Source of the DNA: Sandaracinaceae bacterium
Lineage (GTDB): Bacteria; Myxococcota_A; Polyangia; Polyangiales; Sandaracinaceae
Direction: 5' to 3'
Length of the DNA: 64,000 nucleotides
Assembly (NCBI GenBank): GCA_020633195.1
Contig: JACKEC010000016.1
Location: forward strand, 248,001 to 312,000
The notes under the pieces: generated by a model
What the model was told of the DNA's origin: nothing
Database searches by the model: none
Seen by the model: only the letters and a program-made list of their open reading frames with translations
Shown here: positions 9,120 through 19,784 of the stretch, one piece after another
Layout of the letters: each line of letters starts with the position of its first letter
Position numbering within the stretch: the first letter of the stretch is position 1
Position numbers and translations under genes: made by a program

Positions 9120-11267
9120 ATGATCTCGAAAGGCGCCAGAGTCCCGAGGCTCGTAGAGGGGGTCGACCTGACGTCGCTCCCCTTGTCCCCGCTGGAGGGC
9201 TTCGTGCTCTCTCGGATCGACGGCGCCGCGAGCGTGCAGGTCCTCGCCGACCTCACCAACCTCGAGGAGGACCACGTCTACCGGATGGCCGAGCGCCTGA
9301 TCGAGCTCGGCGCCGCGGAGTGGTCCCGCGAGTCGGTCAGCCTCCCGCTCCCCACCGGTCGGCCCTCCACGCGGACGCCGAGCCGCGAGGTCGAGGTGCC
9401 GCCGTTCCTGCGCGGCCCCCCGCAACGTCCCGTGCAGGGGCCAGCCCGCGTCCGGATGCGCTCCGAGGAGCGACCGTCCGTTCGCCCGCCCGTCCGGCTC
9501 GAGGGCGTGTACTCGAGCAAGCCGCCCACGAACGACGAGGTCGACATGGAGCGGAGCTCGGTCTTCCCGAGCTCGCCGCGGACCCGGCGGTCCAGCGCTC
9601 CCACGGACGCGTCCGCGGGCCCGCCCGTCGACATGCCGCCGCCGCCGCCAGTCCCCACCGTCGACGTGCCGCTCCCACCCCCGCCGAGCGCCGAGCGGCT
9701 CGCCAAGCTCGCCGAGGCACACGCCGCGACGTTCGAGGACCTCCCGCTGCCGCCGTCCGAGCCGCCTGCCCCGACCACGCCCGATCCCGATCCCGCTCCA
9801 GAGGTGGCGTCGCTCGTGGAGCCGGCGCCCGAGCCGGTGAAGCCCACGCCGACCTCGGACCTCGAGGCGCTCGAGGCGCTGGTCGCGGAGGTCGTGGCGG
9901 AGCCGCTCGCGGCGTCCGAGCCCGCGCCGGCGGCGTCCGCGGTGGAGCCCGAGCTCGAGCCGGAGCCGGAGCCCGCGTCCGCGTCCGAGCCCGAGCCCGC
10001 GTCCGAGCCCGCGCCGGAGGCAAAGGGGGAGGAGCTCGACCTCGACGAGGAGCGTCAGCACCGGATCGACAACCTGTATTTCGCGCTCGAGCTCCTCGAC
10101 CACTACCAGGTGCTCGGGGTGGGACGCGGGGCGGCGCGCGCCGAGATCCGCGACGCGTACTTCCAGCTCTCGAAGGTCTTCCACCCCGACACGATGTTTC
10201 GGAAGCGCCTCGGCGCTTACAAGGCGCGGATGGAGGCGATCTTCCAGCGCCTCACCGAGGCGTACGAGACCCTCGGGAAGAAGAAGCACCGGGAGGAGTA
10301 CGACCACTACCTCTCGCTCCAGGACCGCACCCGCGAGGTCGAGCGTTCCCTCGACGAGCCGAACGAGGACGAAGAGCGGGAGCGCCTCGGTCGGGCCGCC
10401 GCTCAGTACGAGGCCGACGTCGCGGCGGGCCGTCCCCCGTCGGTCGAGACCGAGATCCCCGAGGAGCTGCGCGGCCCGCCTCCCAAGAGCGCCGCGCCGC
10501 CCCCGCCGAGCGCGCCCGCGCCGACGAGCTCCACGCCGCCCGAGGCTCGGCGCGCGATGTCCGAGGAGGGCAAGCGCGCGCAGCGGGAGCTGATGGCGAA
10601 GAAGCTGCGCAACGCCACCCGCGCCTCCGGCAGCTCGCGCCGCGGAGCTTCACCGCCGCCCCCGCCGACGTCGACCGCTCCGAAGGCCGACCGCAAGGAG
10701 GTCCTCCGGGGCCTCGCCTCGACGCTGCGCCAGACGAGCGCCCAGACCGGAGGGCTCGACCCCGTCCAGCGGTCCCTGGGCCAGGCCAAGCGCGCGGAGG
10801 CCGAGGGCGACCTCGCCGAGGCCGCCAACCACCTCCGGGCGGCCATGCTGAGGGCGCCCGACCGCGCCGACATCGCGCACGAGCACGCCCGCATCAGCGT
10901 ACAGCTCTCCAAGGCGATGGCGACGACGTACGAGGAGCGCGCCATCTACGAGGAGCGGCACGGGAAGTGGGCCGCCGCCGCGATCAGCTGGGGCAAGGTC
11001 GTCGAGGGGCGGCCGGACGACGCCCACGCCGCGCAGCGCGCCGCGGTCGCGCTCGTCGAGGCGGGCGGGGACATGCACAAGGCCAAGCAGCTCGCCCAGA
11101 AGGCGGCCGACCTGGACCCCGACAACGTCGCGAACCTGAGGGGCCTCGCGCGGGTCTACATCGCCGCCGGCCTGGAGCTGAACGCACGTCGAGTGCTGCA
11201 GCACGCCGCCAAGCTGGACCCCGACGACGAGATGGTCGAGAATCTGCTCCGCGACTTGGGTCGTTAG
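9120..11267 (+). CDS. J-domain co-chaperone with N-terminal winged-helix-like domain and C-terminal TPRs
   Basis: A 715-residue multidomain protein, start ATG 9120. Order: an approximately 55-residue N-terminal domain (LSPLEGFVLSRIDGAASVQ ... LIELGAAEW, about 20-72); a long Pro/Glu/Ala-rich linker (about 80-315); a J-domain (about 320-395) with the diagnostic HPD in KVFHPDTMF; a charged linker; then TPR-type helical repeats from about 545 to the end. The HPD loop predicts stimulation of an Hsp70 ATPase; the next gene is a DnaK paralogue 58 bases downstream, the obvious partner. The N-terminal domain recurs at the C-terminus of the protein encoded just after dnaK. TPRs probably bind clients. 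No zinc-finger or DnaJ C-terminal domain, so it is a class III (type C) J-protein. Confidence 0.85.
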   Translation: MISKGARVPRLVEGVDLTSLPLSPLEGFVLSRIDGAASVQVLADLTNLEEDHVYRMAERLIELGAAEWSRESVSLPLPTGRPSTRTPSREVEVPPFLRGPPQRPVQGPARVRMRSEERPSVRPPVRLEGVYSSKPPTNDEVDMERSSVFPSSPRTRRSSAPTDASAGPPVDMPPPPPVPTVDVPLPPPPSAERLAKLAEAHAATFEDLPLPPSEPPAPTTPDPDPAPEVASLVEPAPEPVKPTPTSDLEALEALVAEVVAEPLAASEPAPAASAVEPELEPEPEPASASEPEPASEPAPEAKGEELDLDEERQHRIDNLYFALELLDHYQVLGVGRGAARAEIRDAYFQLSKVFHPDTMFRKRLGAYKARMEAIFQRLTEAYETLGKKKHREEYDHYLSLQDRTREVERSLDEPNEDEERERLGRAAAQYEADVAAGRPPSVETEIPEELRGPPPKSAAPPPPSAPAPTSSTPPEARRAMSEEGKRAQRELMAKKLRNATRASGSSRRGASPPPPPTSTAPKADRKEVLRGLASTLRQTSAQTGGLDPVQRSLGQAKRAEAEGDLAEAANHLRAAMLRAPDRADIAHEHARISVQLSKAMATTYEERAIYEERHGKWAAAAISWGKVVEGRPDDAHAAQRAAVALVEAGGDMHKAKQLAQKAADLDPDNVANLRGLARVYIAAGLELNARRVLQHAAKLDPDDEMVENLLRDLGR

Positions 11268-11325
11268 CGGCTTCTTTGGGATCATCGCGCGGTCGAAGTG
11301 ACACCGCGCACGTTGGGAGACCTGG

Positions 11326-13152
<1,827 letters not shown>

Positions 13153-13154
13153 CC

Positions 13155-13883
13155 ATGTCCGAGGAGGGCCGGGGCAAGCGGGCGCGGGTGACCTTGAAGT
13201 TCGCCGCGCAACGGCTCGCCCTGCCCGGCGAGGACGCCGAGCTCGACGACGACGAGTCGTCCGAGCTCCGGCTGCCCAGCCTCGAAGAGGTCGAGCGGGC
13301 GCGGCGGCCCTCGACGATCCCTCCGCGCGAGGAGAACGACGGCGGGCGTGACGGATGGGAGCGCCAGCGGCGGAGCGTGACGCCGCCGCCGCGCGCTTAT
13401 GACCTGCCGGTCGCAGTGGCGCCGCCACCCGCGCTCCCGGTGCTCGACGTCGCGCCGGGCGACGCGCTCGCGCTCGTCGACCATCGTTCACGTCCTCCAG
13501 TGGCGGGGCCCACGCCGCTCTCGGAGATGGCCGACCGCTTCGCGCTCGGGGACTTCACCGCCGCGCTGCGCCTCGCGGAGCTGGTGCTCGGGACCGACGC
13601 CGACAGCCGCCAGGCCCTCGAGACGGCGCGCATCTCGCGCGAGAAGCTCGCGCAGCTCTATGGGTCACGCCTCGGATCGCTCGACCGCGTCCCCGTCCCG
13701 GCGGTCGCGGACTCCGACGTGCGCTGGTTGGGCCTCGACCACCGGGACGGCTTCGTCCTCTCGCTCGTCGACGGGAACCACACCATCGAGGAGATCATCG
13801 ACGTCACGGGGATGAGCCGCCTCGAGGTGCTCAAGACCCTCGTCGAGCTGCTCGACCTCGGCGCGATTCAGTTCGAGGGGTGA
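13155..13883 (+). CDS. Small partner protein of the DnaK module, with shared C-terminal domain
   Basis: A 242-residue protein beginning two bases after the dnaK stop, so almost certainly co-translated with it. The N-terminal 80 residues are charged and Pro-rich (probably disordered); a helical TPR-like segment (LSEMADRFALGDFTAALRLA) lies at about 115-155; the last 60 residues (LDHRDGFVLSLVDGNHTIEE ... LVELLDLGAIQF) resemble the N-terminal domain of the J-protein upstream of dnaK. The family is not one I can name. Context suggests a regulator, adaptor or targeting factor for this Hsp70. Confidence 0.75.
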   Translation: MSEEGRGKRARVTLKFAAQRLALPGEDAELDDDESSELRLPSLEEVERARRPSTIPPREENDGGRDGWERQRRSVTPPPRAYDLPVAVAPPPALPVLDVAPGDALALVDHRSRPPVAGPTPLSEMADRFALGDFTAALRLAELVLGTDADSRQALETARISREKLAQLYGSRLGSLDRVPVPAVADSDVRWLGLDHRDGFVLSLVDGNHTIEEIIDVTGMSRLEVLKTLVELLDLGAIQFEG

Positions 13884-13904
13884 CGCCGCGCGCCCCGTGC
13901 GAAC

Positions 13905-14357
13905 ATGTGGGGCATGGGTCGTTCGTACACCGTCGCCGACATCATGACCGAGCACGTGGTCACCGTGAGCGAAGAGGACTCGCTCGAGCAGGTGACCCAG
14001 AACCTGGACCGCTTCCGGTTCCGTCACCTCCCCGTGGTCGACGGTCGGAAGGTCGTCGGGGTCATCACCGAGCGCGATCTGTTGCGCTTCGCGGTGAGCG
14101 TCACGGAGGTCGGCCCGGCCGCGTCGGCCAAGGCGGTCGACCTCGAGCGCAACACGTTCGTGGCTCAGGTGATGACGCGCAACCCGATCACGGTGCCGCC
14201 GCAGACGCCGGTGACCCGAGCCGCGGCGCTGATGGTCGACGGTCGGTTCGACTGCCTCCCGGTCGTCAACGCGACGGGGGAGCTGCTCGGGATCGTGACG
14301 GCGCACGACCTGCTGAACCTGATGAGCGCCAGCGAGGTCTCGGAACGCGAGAATTGA
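13905..14357 (+). CDS. Tandem CBS-domain protein
   Basis: A 150-residue stand-alone CBS pair. CBS1 spans about 8-65 (VADIMTEHVVTVSEEDSLE ... HLPVVDGRKVVGVITERDLL) and CBS2 about 80-140 (VAQVMTRNPITVPPQTPV ... CLPVVNATGELLGIVTAHDLL). Such pairs bind adenine nucleotides and act as cytosolic energy or ligand sensors; the regulated partner is unknown. An alternative start three codons in (MGRSY) is equally possible. The TGA overlaps the ATG of the next gene (TGATG), coupling it to an exported MYXO-CTERM protein with no obvious link. Confidence 0.85.
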   Translation: MWGMGRSYTVADIMTEHVVTVSEEDSLEQVTQNLDRFRFRHLPVVDGRKVVGVITERDLLRFAVSVTEVGPAASAKAVDLERNTFVAQVMTRNPITVPPQTPVTRAAALMVDGRFDCLPVVNATGELLGIVTAHDLLNLMSASEVSEREN

Positions 14358-15880
14358 TGCGCGGGTGGGCGTCGGCGTCGGCGTCGGCCTACCATCGAGC
14401 CATCGCTGGCCGCCTCGGGATCGCGTTGCTCGTGCTGCTCGCGCTGCCTGCGCGCGCGGCGGCGCACCCGACCATCATGCCGGGCGACGTCGCCGTCGTG
14501 TCGATCCACACGAACCCGGCGATGGGGCCGCCGACCTTCCAGCTCGTGACCCTCGAGGCCTTCCACCCGGTCGAGATCGTGATCTTCACGGACCGCGGCT
14601 GGCTCGCGAGCGGCGCGTTCCGAGCGGGGGAGGGCGAGGTGTACTGGGACGTCGACCGCTTCGTGCCGGCGGGCACCGTGGTGGAGCTCGGCGGCCTGAC
14701 GCTCTCGCCCGGCGCGGACTCGGTGGTCGGGTTCGTGGGCGCGCTGATGCCCGACGGGACCCCCACGGACTCCCTGCTCTTCGGCGCCAACCTCGGCGGG
14801 GCCTGGGCCGCGGACGCGACCTCGGACACCACCTCCGCGCTGCCGCCGTCGCTGGCCGGCTTCGAGGTCGCGCTCGGCCCGGGGTTGGACTGCGCCTACG
14901 CGGGCCCCGTCGTCGGGACGCGCTCCGAGCTGCTCGCGCGGATCGGAGACCCCGACAACTGGACTTGCAGTGACACCGAGCGGCTCTCGGCCCCCGCGGC
15001 GTTCACCGTGTACGCCGACCGCGGGCGCGGCTGCGGGGTGGACGCGGACTGCGGCCCGGCCGCGTTCTGCGCCTACGGCGTGTGCTGCGACACCGAGTGC
15101 CGGCGCGCGGAGGCGGGGCACTGCCTCACCTGCGACTTCGGCAACGGCGATCCGCGCACGGGCACCTGCGGGCCCGCGCCGACGACCCAGCTCTGCCGGA
15201 CGGGCCGCGGGCCGTGCGACCCGATGGACCACTGCGACGGCGTCGACACGGAGTGCCCGCCCAACGCGCCCCTCGGGCCGACCGACGTCTGTCGCGCGTC
15301 CACCGGGGGCTGCGATCCTGCGGAGGTCTGCGACGGCGTCTCCGCGGAGTGCCCCCCGGACGCTCGCTCCGCCGTCGGCGCGGTGTGCCGACCGAGCCGC
15401 GGGCCCTGCGATCCGGCCGAGGTGTGCGCCGACGGCGTCGTCTGTCCGGACGACGTGGTCGTGCCCGACGCGACCGAGTGTGACGACGGGCTCCGCTGCA
15501 CGTCCGCTTCGTCGTGTCAGGCGGGGATCTGTTCGGGGCCGGTCCCCCTCGAGTGCGAGGACGGCGACGCCTGCACCGCGGACGCGTGCAGCGACGAGGG
15601 CGGCTGCACGCACACGCCGATCGTCGGCTGCTGCGTGGCCGACGCCGACTGCGACGACGGTGACCCCTGCTCGCGCGACGCGTGCGGCGTCGACGGCTGG
15701 TGCGTGGCTACCCCGGGGCTGTGCGTGGACGGCGGGGTGGTGACGACGCCGATCGACGGGGGGCCGACCGTGGAGCCGCCGCCGCCCGCTGGGTGCGGGT
15801 GTCGGGTCGGCGGCCGAGGCGCCGGCGGCAGCTGGTTGGTGGGGTGGCTGCTGCTGGTGTGTTGGCGGCGGCGGGGGTGA
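14357..15880 (+). CDS. Cys-rich surface protein with MYXO-CTERM sorting signal
   Basis: A 507-residue exported protein. The N-terminal signal (LGIALLVLLALPARAAAHP) is cleavable. About 40-220 resembles the lamin-tail-like module found in other secreted proteins (PGDVAVVSIHTN ... VEIVIFTDRGW). From about 225 the protein is a run of disulfide-type repeats (CDPAEVCDGVSAECPPD and similar), several nearly identical. The C-terminus, GCGCRVGG followed by a hydrophobic stretch and WRRRG, is a MYXO-CTERM signal: known MYXO-CTERM proteins are processed at the Cys by myxosortase and attached to the surface. It shares the A of TGATG with the CBS gene. Ligand or function unknown. Confidence 0.8.
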   Translation: MRGWASASASAYHRAIAGRLGIALLVLLALPARAAAHPTIMPGDVAVVSIHTNPAMGPPTFQLVTLEAFHPVEIVIFTDRGWLASGAFRAGEGEVYWDVDRFVPAGTVVELGGLTLSPGADSVVGFVGALMPDGTPTDSLLFGANLGGAWAADATSDTTSALPPSLAGFEVALGPGLDCAYAGPVVGTRSELLARIGDPDNWTCSDTERLSAPAAFTVYADRGRGCGVDADCGPAAFCAYGVCCDTECRRAEAGHCLTCDFGNGDPRTGTCGPAPTTQLCRTGRGPCDPMDHCDGVDTECPPNAPLGPTDVCRASTGGCDPAEVCDGVSAECPPDARSAVGAVCRPSRGPCDPAEVCADGVVCPDDVVVPDATECDDGLRCTSASSCQAGICSGPVPLECEDGDACTADACSDEGGCTHTPIVGCCVADADCDDGDPCSRDACGVDGWCVATPGLCVDGGVVTTPIDGGPTVEPPPPAGCGCRVGGRGAGGSWLVGWLLLVCWRRRG

Positions 15881-15890
15881 GGCGGTTCGG

Positions 15891-15913
15891 CCGTGCCCGG
15901 TCTTCGGGCACGG
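15891..15913 (+). terminator. Hairpin after the MYXO-CTERM gene
   Basis: Inverted repeat CCGTGCCCG / CGGGCACGG (9 bp, five-base loop) starting 10 bases after the stop of the preceding gene. There is no T-run after it, so this is a candidate, perhaps Rho-assisted, terminator. Confidence 0.45.
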
Positions 15914-16034
15914 GTGGTTGGGTCGTGTCTTCGGGCACGGGCACGGGGTCGCCGGGCACGGGCACCTGACCGTGGTTCTTGGGCACTTGCACCGGACCGT
16001 GGTTTTCGGGCACGGGCACGGGCACGGGCACGGG
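15905..16034. repeat. Degenerate GGGCAC hexanucleotide tract between convergent genes
   Basis: The 186-base gap between two convergent secreted-protein genes is mostly imperfect copies of CGGGCA/CACGGG, in runs of two to four, interrupted by copies of GGGGTCGCCGGG and of ACCGTGGTTnTTGGGCAC. The same hexamer forms a clean tract at 38525-38554 and, inside a coding sequence, at about 51217-51255. It probably arises by slipped-strand expansion. Confidence 0.7.
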
Positions 16035-16067
16035 GTCGCCGGGTCGCGCTTTGCGCTCCCCGGCGAC
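16035..16067 (-). terminator. Hairpin touching the stop codon of the Cys-repeat lipoprotein gene
   Basis: GTCGCCGGG (16035-16043) pairs with CCCGGCGAC (16059-16067); the loop itself can pair (GCGC/TTT/GCGC). The right arm runs to the first base of the minus-strand TAG stop at 16067-16069. Candidate terminator for that gene; no T-run. Confidence 0.45.
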
Positions 16068-18346
16068 TACGGGATGCAGGGCATCGGCGAGTCACGAACG
16101 GCGAGGACGCTGCTCATCGGCGAGATGGTGCCGTTCACGAGGGACGTGTAGCCGGTCGGGATGGCGGTGAAGCCGCCGTGGAAGGGGCAGCCCCAGTACG
16201 GCGCGGCGAGACCCGCCATCACCGGGTGGGTGCCCCCGCCCGGGGCCGTCACGACCGAGCTGCAGTAGCTCACGGAGTCACCGGAGACGCCGGTCCCGAT
16301 GACCGAGGCGAACGTCTCGGGCGCGCCGCGGGCGCCGGAGCCCGACGTGTAGCCGCTCACCATCGTGCAGCCCCACGCCATGTAGAGGCTGGTGCGGCCC
16401 GCGTCGACGTTGCGGCCCGGGACCTTGAGCCAGTTGATCAGGTTGGCGTGGTAGGTCATCGCCTGCGTGCCGCCGTGGAGGTCCGCGTCGTCGCTGGAGA
16501 TGAGGATGCGGCCGCGGACCGCGGGGCCCCACGTCCCGATCGTGTCGAGCGCGGTGCCCATCACGGAGTCGAGGGTGCCCGAGCAGCGCCCGCCGGCGAT
16601 GAAGATGATGTCGTACTGACCGAAGTCGGCGGTCGAGAGCGAGCGCCACATCGCGTCGCTCGCGATGGTCGTCATCGTCCCCGCGGGGAACCACGTCGTG
16701 CCCGTGGTGCCGCCCGGCTGGTAGACGAGCACGCGCGCCGGGCCGGAGTTGCACATCGCCGCGCCGCCGCAGTAGCCCATGTCGCACGAGTCGGTCGCGC
16801 AGTCCGAGGTCGCGTCGCAGCGGCGCCCCGTGACGCAGCGCGGGCACCCCGTCGAGCCGCCGCAGTCCACGTCCGTCTCGAGGCCGTTGAACACGCGATC
16901 GGTGCACGTCGGCACCTGACAGACGCCGCCCGTGCAGACGCCGCTGAGGCAGTCGCGCGGCGCCACGCAGCGCAGCCCGTCGGCGCAGCCGATGCACTCG
17001 CCGCCGCCGCAGTCGAGGTCCGTCTCGAGGCCGTTCAGCACGCGGTCACCACAGCCGGGCGCGTTGCAGAGCCCGCTCGGCCCGTCGCAGATCATCGACA
17101 TGCAGTCGGACGCGCCGTCACACATGCGCCCCGGCGCGCAGGCCGGACACAGGGAGCCGCCGCAGTCGACGTCGGTCTCGTCCTGGTTGGCGACGCCGTC
17201 GCTGCAGGAGACGCAGCGGTTCGAGAGGCAGCGCCCGGACATGCAGTCCGAGTCGCCGGTGCACATCAGCCGATCGCGGCAGCCGGGGCAGGTCGGCCCG
17301 CCGCAGTCGACGTCGGTCTCGTCGCGGTTCATCACCATGTCCGCGCACGAGGCGCAGACCCCGGACACGCACGTCGCGCCGAGCGCCCCGCAGTCCCCGT
17401 CGACGACGCACATCAGCGTGTCGGCGCAGCCCGGGCAGGAGCCGCCGCAGTCGACGTCCGTCTCGTCCTGGTTCTGGACGCGGTCGCTGCACGACTCGCA
17501 GACCCCGGCGACGCACGAGTCGCTCCGGCAGTCGCGGTCGATCCCGCACATCTCGCCGTCGTCGCACGCGTCGCAGAGGCCGCCGCCGCAGTCGACGTCG
17601 GTCTCCTCGGCGTCCTGGATCCCGTCCATGCAGGACACGCAGCCGCCGTCGAGGCAGCGGCGCCCTTCGCAGTCCGCGTCGACGTTGCACGCGAGGCCGT
17701 CGCGGCAGGCCGGGCAGAAGCCGCCGCCGCAGTCCACCGACGTCTCGTCCTGGTTCTGCACGCTGTCGTTGCAGGCCGCGTCGGTGCACATCCCGCCCGA
17801 GCAGATCAGGCTCTGGCAGTCCTCCGGGTCCTCACACGCGAGGCCGCCGGCGCAGGCCGGGCACGTCGGACCACCGCAGTCGACGTCGGTCTCGCCGCCG
17901 TTCATGCGGCCGTCCTCGCAGTCGCTCATCGTGCACACGCCGCCTCGGCAGCGTCCGCTGAGGCACTGGTCGTTGCTCGAGCAGGGCTCCCCGCCGGGGC
18001 AGAGGCCGCAGTCGCCGCCGCAGTCCGTGCCGGTCTCGCGCCCGTTGCGCACCCCGTCCATGCAGGTGGGGACGAGGCAGCGGCCGCGCGTGCAGACGCC
18101 GCTGGCGCAGTCCTCCGGCACGCCGCAGTTGTCGCCGTCGGCGCAGGCCGGGCAGGAGCCGCCGCAGTCGACCGAGGTCTCGTCTCCGTCGCGGGCCCCG
18201 TTTTCGCACATCGGGGCGGTGCTCGCGTCGCGGGCGCCTCCGTCGTAGGGGCCGGCGTCGGGCAGCGGAGGGATCGGCGGGACCGAAGGGCCGCACGCGG
18301 AGGCGACGGCACAGAGCGTCAGGGCGAGGCAAGCGTTGCGAAGCAT
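16067..18346 (-). CDS. Lipoprotein with ten NxxETDVDCGG Cys repeats and a C-terminal GATase-like domain
   Basis: A 759-residue lipoprotein. The ATG at 18346 gives MLRNACLALTLCAVASACGP with the lipobox Cys; the in-frame TTG three codons upstream adds nothing. Residues of about 50-525 are ten repeats of 42-48 residues, each with the core NxxETDVDCGGxxCPxC plus two further Cys pairs, the type of small disulfide repeat common on myxobacterial surfaces. The C-terminal 230 residues (RVLVYQPGGTTGTTWFPAG, QYDIIFIAGGRCSG, GRILISSDDADLHGG) look like a flavodoxin/class I glutamine-amidotransferase-like fold of the ThuA type, without an obvious catalytic Cys. Surface display with a C-terminal ligand- or enzyme-like head is inferred. 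Confidence 0.8.
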   Translation of the reverse strand: MLRNACLALTLCAVASACGPSVPPIPPLPDAGPYDGGARDASTAPMCENGARDGDETSVDCGGSCPACADGDNCGVPEDCASGVCTRGRCLVPTCMDGVRNGRETGTDCGGDCGLCPGGEPCSSNDQCLSGRCRGGVCTMSDCEDGRMNGGETDVDCGGPTCPACAGGLACEDPEDCQSLICSGGMCTDAACNDSVQNQDETSVDCGGGFCPACRDGLACNVDADCEGRRCLDGGCVSCMDGIQDAEETDVDCGGGLCDACDDGEMCGIDRDCRSDSCVAGVCESCSDRVQNQDETDVDCGGSCPGCADTLMCVVDGDCGALGATCVSGVCASCADMVMNRDETDVDCGGPTCPGCRDRLMCTGDSDCMSGRCLSNRCVSCSDGVANQDETDVDCGGSLCPACAPGRMCDGASDCMSMICDGPSGLCNAPGCGDRVLNGLETDLDCGGGECIGCADGLRCVAPRDCLSGVCTGGVCQVPTCTDRVFNGLETDVDCGGSTGCPRCVTGRRCDATSDCATDSCDMGYCGGAAMCNSGPARVLVYQPGGTTGTTWFPAGTMTTIASDAMWRSLSTADFGQYDIIFIAGGRCSGTLDSVMGTALDTIGTWGPAVRGRILISSDDADLHGGTQAMTYHANLINWLKVPGRNVDAGRTSLYMAWGCTMVSGYTSGSGARGAPETFASVIGTGVSGDSVSYCSSVVTAPGGGTHPVMAGLAAPYWGCPFHGGFTAIPTGYTSLVNGTISPMSSVLAVRDSPMPCIP

Positions 18347-18473
18347 GGGCCCCAACCTAGCCCAGGGTCTGGATCTCGGACAACTGCGCGGGGGCTTGCG
18401 ACCCCCCGATCCCCGTTTTAGTCTCGAAACATCTGTCCGTCACAGGGGGTGCGCGGGCGGAAGAGAATCGATT

Positions 18474-19784
18474 TTGCCAGAGCCACTCGAAGGCCCCGCG
18501 ACCGAATGGGTCGCGCTCCTCCTGACCATCCTTGTGAGCTCGGCGCTCGACGCGCTCGGAGGCGCGATCGCCTCCCTGGGTGAGGTCCGGCTGCTCGCGG
18601 CGGTCGAGGCGGGCGGGCGCGACGGTCGGACGGCGGCGCGGCTGCTCGAGGAGGCCGGTCACCGCCGGACCCGGCTCGCGGTCGGCCGGGTGCTCGGGTT
18701 GGTGTCGGCGGTGGCGCTCACGATGCACCTCACCTGGGGCATCTTCCCGCCCTGGGGGACGGCGCTCGGGGTGGCGGCGGTGGCGTTCACGCAGGCCGCG
18801 GTGGCGGCGGGGCTCGGCGCCGCGGCGCGGGCACGGGCGACGACCTGGGCGCTGCCGATGGCGCGGCTCCTCCGCCCGTTCGAGCTCCTCGTCTGGCCGT
18901 TCTCGATCCCCGTGCATCTCCTCGCGACCGCCGTGGGCCGCGCGTTCGAGTCGCCGCCCGACGCCAACAAGGACGACGAGCACACGCTCCGCGAGGTGGA
19001 GCACATGATCGAGAAGCGGGAGGAGAGCGGCTCGATCACCGAAGAGTTCGCCGAGCTGTTGCTCAGCGTCTTCGAGTTCAAAGACACGGTGGCCCGTGAG
19101 GTCATGGTGCCCCGCACGCAGATGAGGGCGTTCGAGCTCGGCGCCTCGCTCGACGAGGTCGTCGAGATGATCGAGCGCCACGGCCACAGCCGCTACCCGG
19201 TGTACCGAGACACCCTCGATCGCATCGAGGGGATCCTCTACGCCAAGGATCTGTTCCGGATCCTCCGGGAGGGTGAGCAGAGCTCCTACGAGTCGCTGCG
19301 CGACATCATCCGGCGCCCGGTCTTCTTCGTGGCCGAGACCCAGAAGATCGGGCAGCTCCTGCGCGAGATGCAGTCGCAGCGCTTCCACCTCGCGGTCGTC
19401 GCCGACGAGTTCGGCGGCACGAGCGGCATCGTCACCCTCGAGGACATCCTCGAGGAGATCGTCGGCGAGATCCAGGACGAGCACGACGCCGAGGAGATGC
19501 CGATCCGGCAGCTCGGCGAGCGGCACCTCTGGGTCGACGCGAGCGTCTCGGTCTACGACGTGGCCCACGTCCTCGACGCGGACCTCGACACCGACGAGGG
19601 CGACTACGACTCGGTCGGCGGGATGATCGTCGAGCGGGCCGGTCGGGTGCCCGTCGTCGGCGAGTCGCTGTTCTTTCGCGGCTTCGAGTTCATCGTGCGA
19701 GCCTCCGACGAGCGCCACGTGACAGAAGTCGAGATCGTCGAGCGGCCCCACGCGGATGGGCCGGAGCACGCCGCGGCGGAATGA
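18474..19784 (+). CDS. CNNM/CorC-HlyC-type transporter-associated protein
   Basis: A 436-residue integral membrane protein. TTG start at 18474 with GGAAGAG eight bases upstream. An N-terminal DUF21/CNNM-type membrane domain (about 1-165, several hydrophobic helices) is followed by a CBS pair (about 205-330; VAREVMVPRTQMRAFEL, SRYPVYRDTLDRIEGILYAKDL, VVADEFGGTSGIVTLEDILEEIVG) and a CorC/HlyC transporter-associated domain at the end (LWVDASVSVYDVAHVLDADL). The family is linked to Mg2+ and Co2+ homeostasis; haemolysin naming is historical. It overlaps the next gene by four bases. Confidence 0.9.
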   Translation: MPEPLEGPATEWVALLLTILVSSALDALGGAIASLGEVRLLAAVEAGGRDGRTAARLLEEAGHRRTRLAVGRVLGLVSAVALTMHLTWGIFPPWGTALGVAAVAFTQAAVAAGLGAAARARATTWALPMARLLRPFELLVWPFSIPVHLLATAVGRAFESPPDANKDDEHTLREVEHMIEKREESGSITEEFAELLLSVFEFKDTVAREVMVPRTQMRAFELGASLDEVVEMIERHGHSRYPVYRDTLDRIEGILYAKDLFRILREGEQSSYESLRDIIRRPVFFVAETQKIGQLLREMQSQRFHLAVVADEFGGTSGIVTLEDILEEIVGEIQDEHDAEEMPIRQLGERHLWVDASVSVYDVAHVLDADLDTDEGDYDSVGGMIVERAGRVPVVGESLFFRGFEFIVRASDERHVTEVEIVERPHADGPEHAAAE

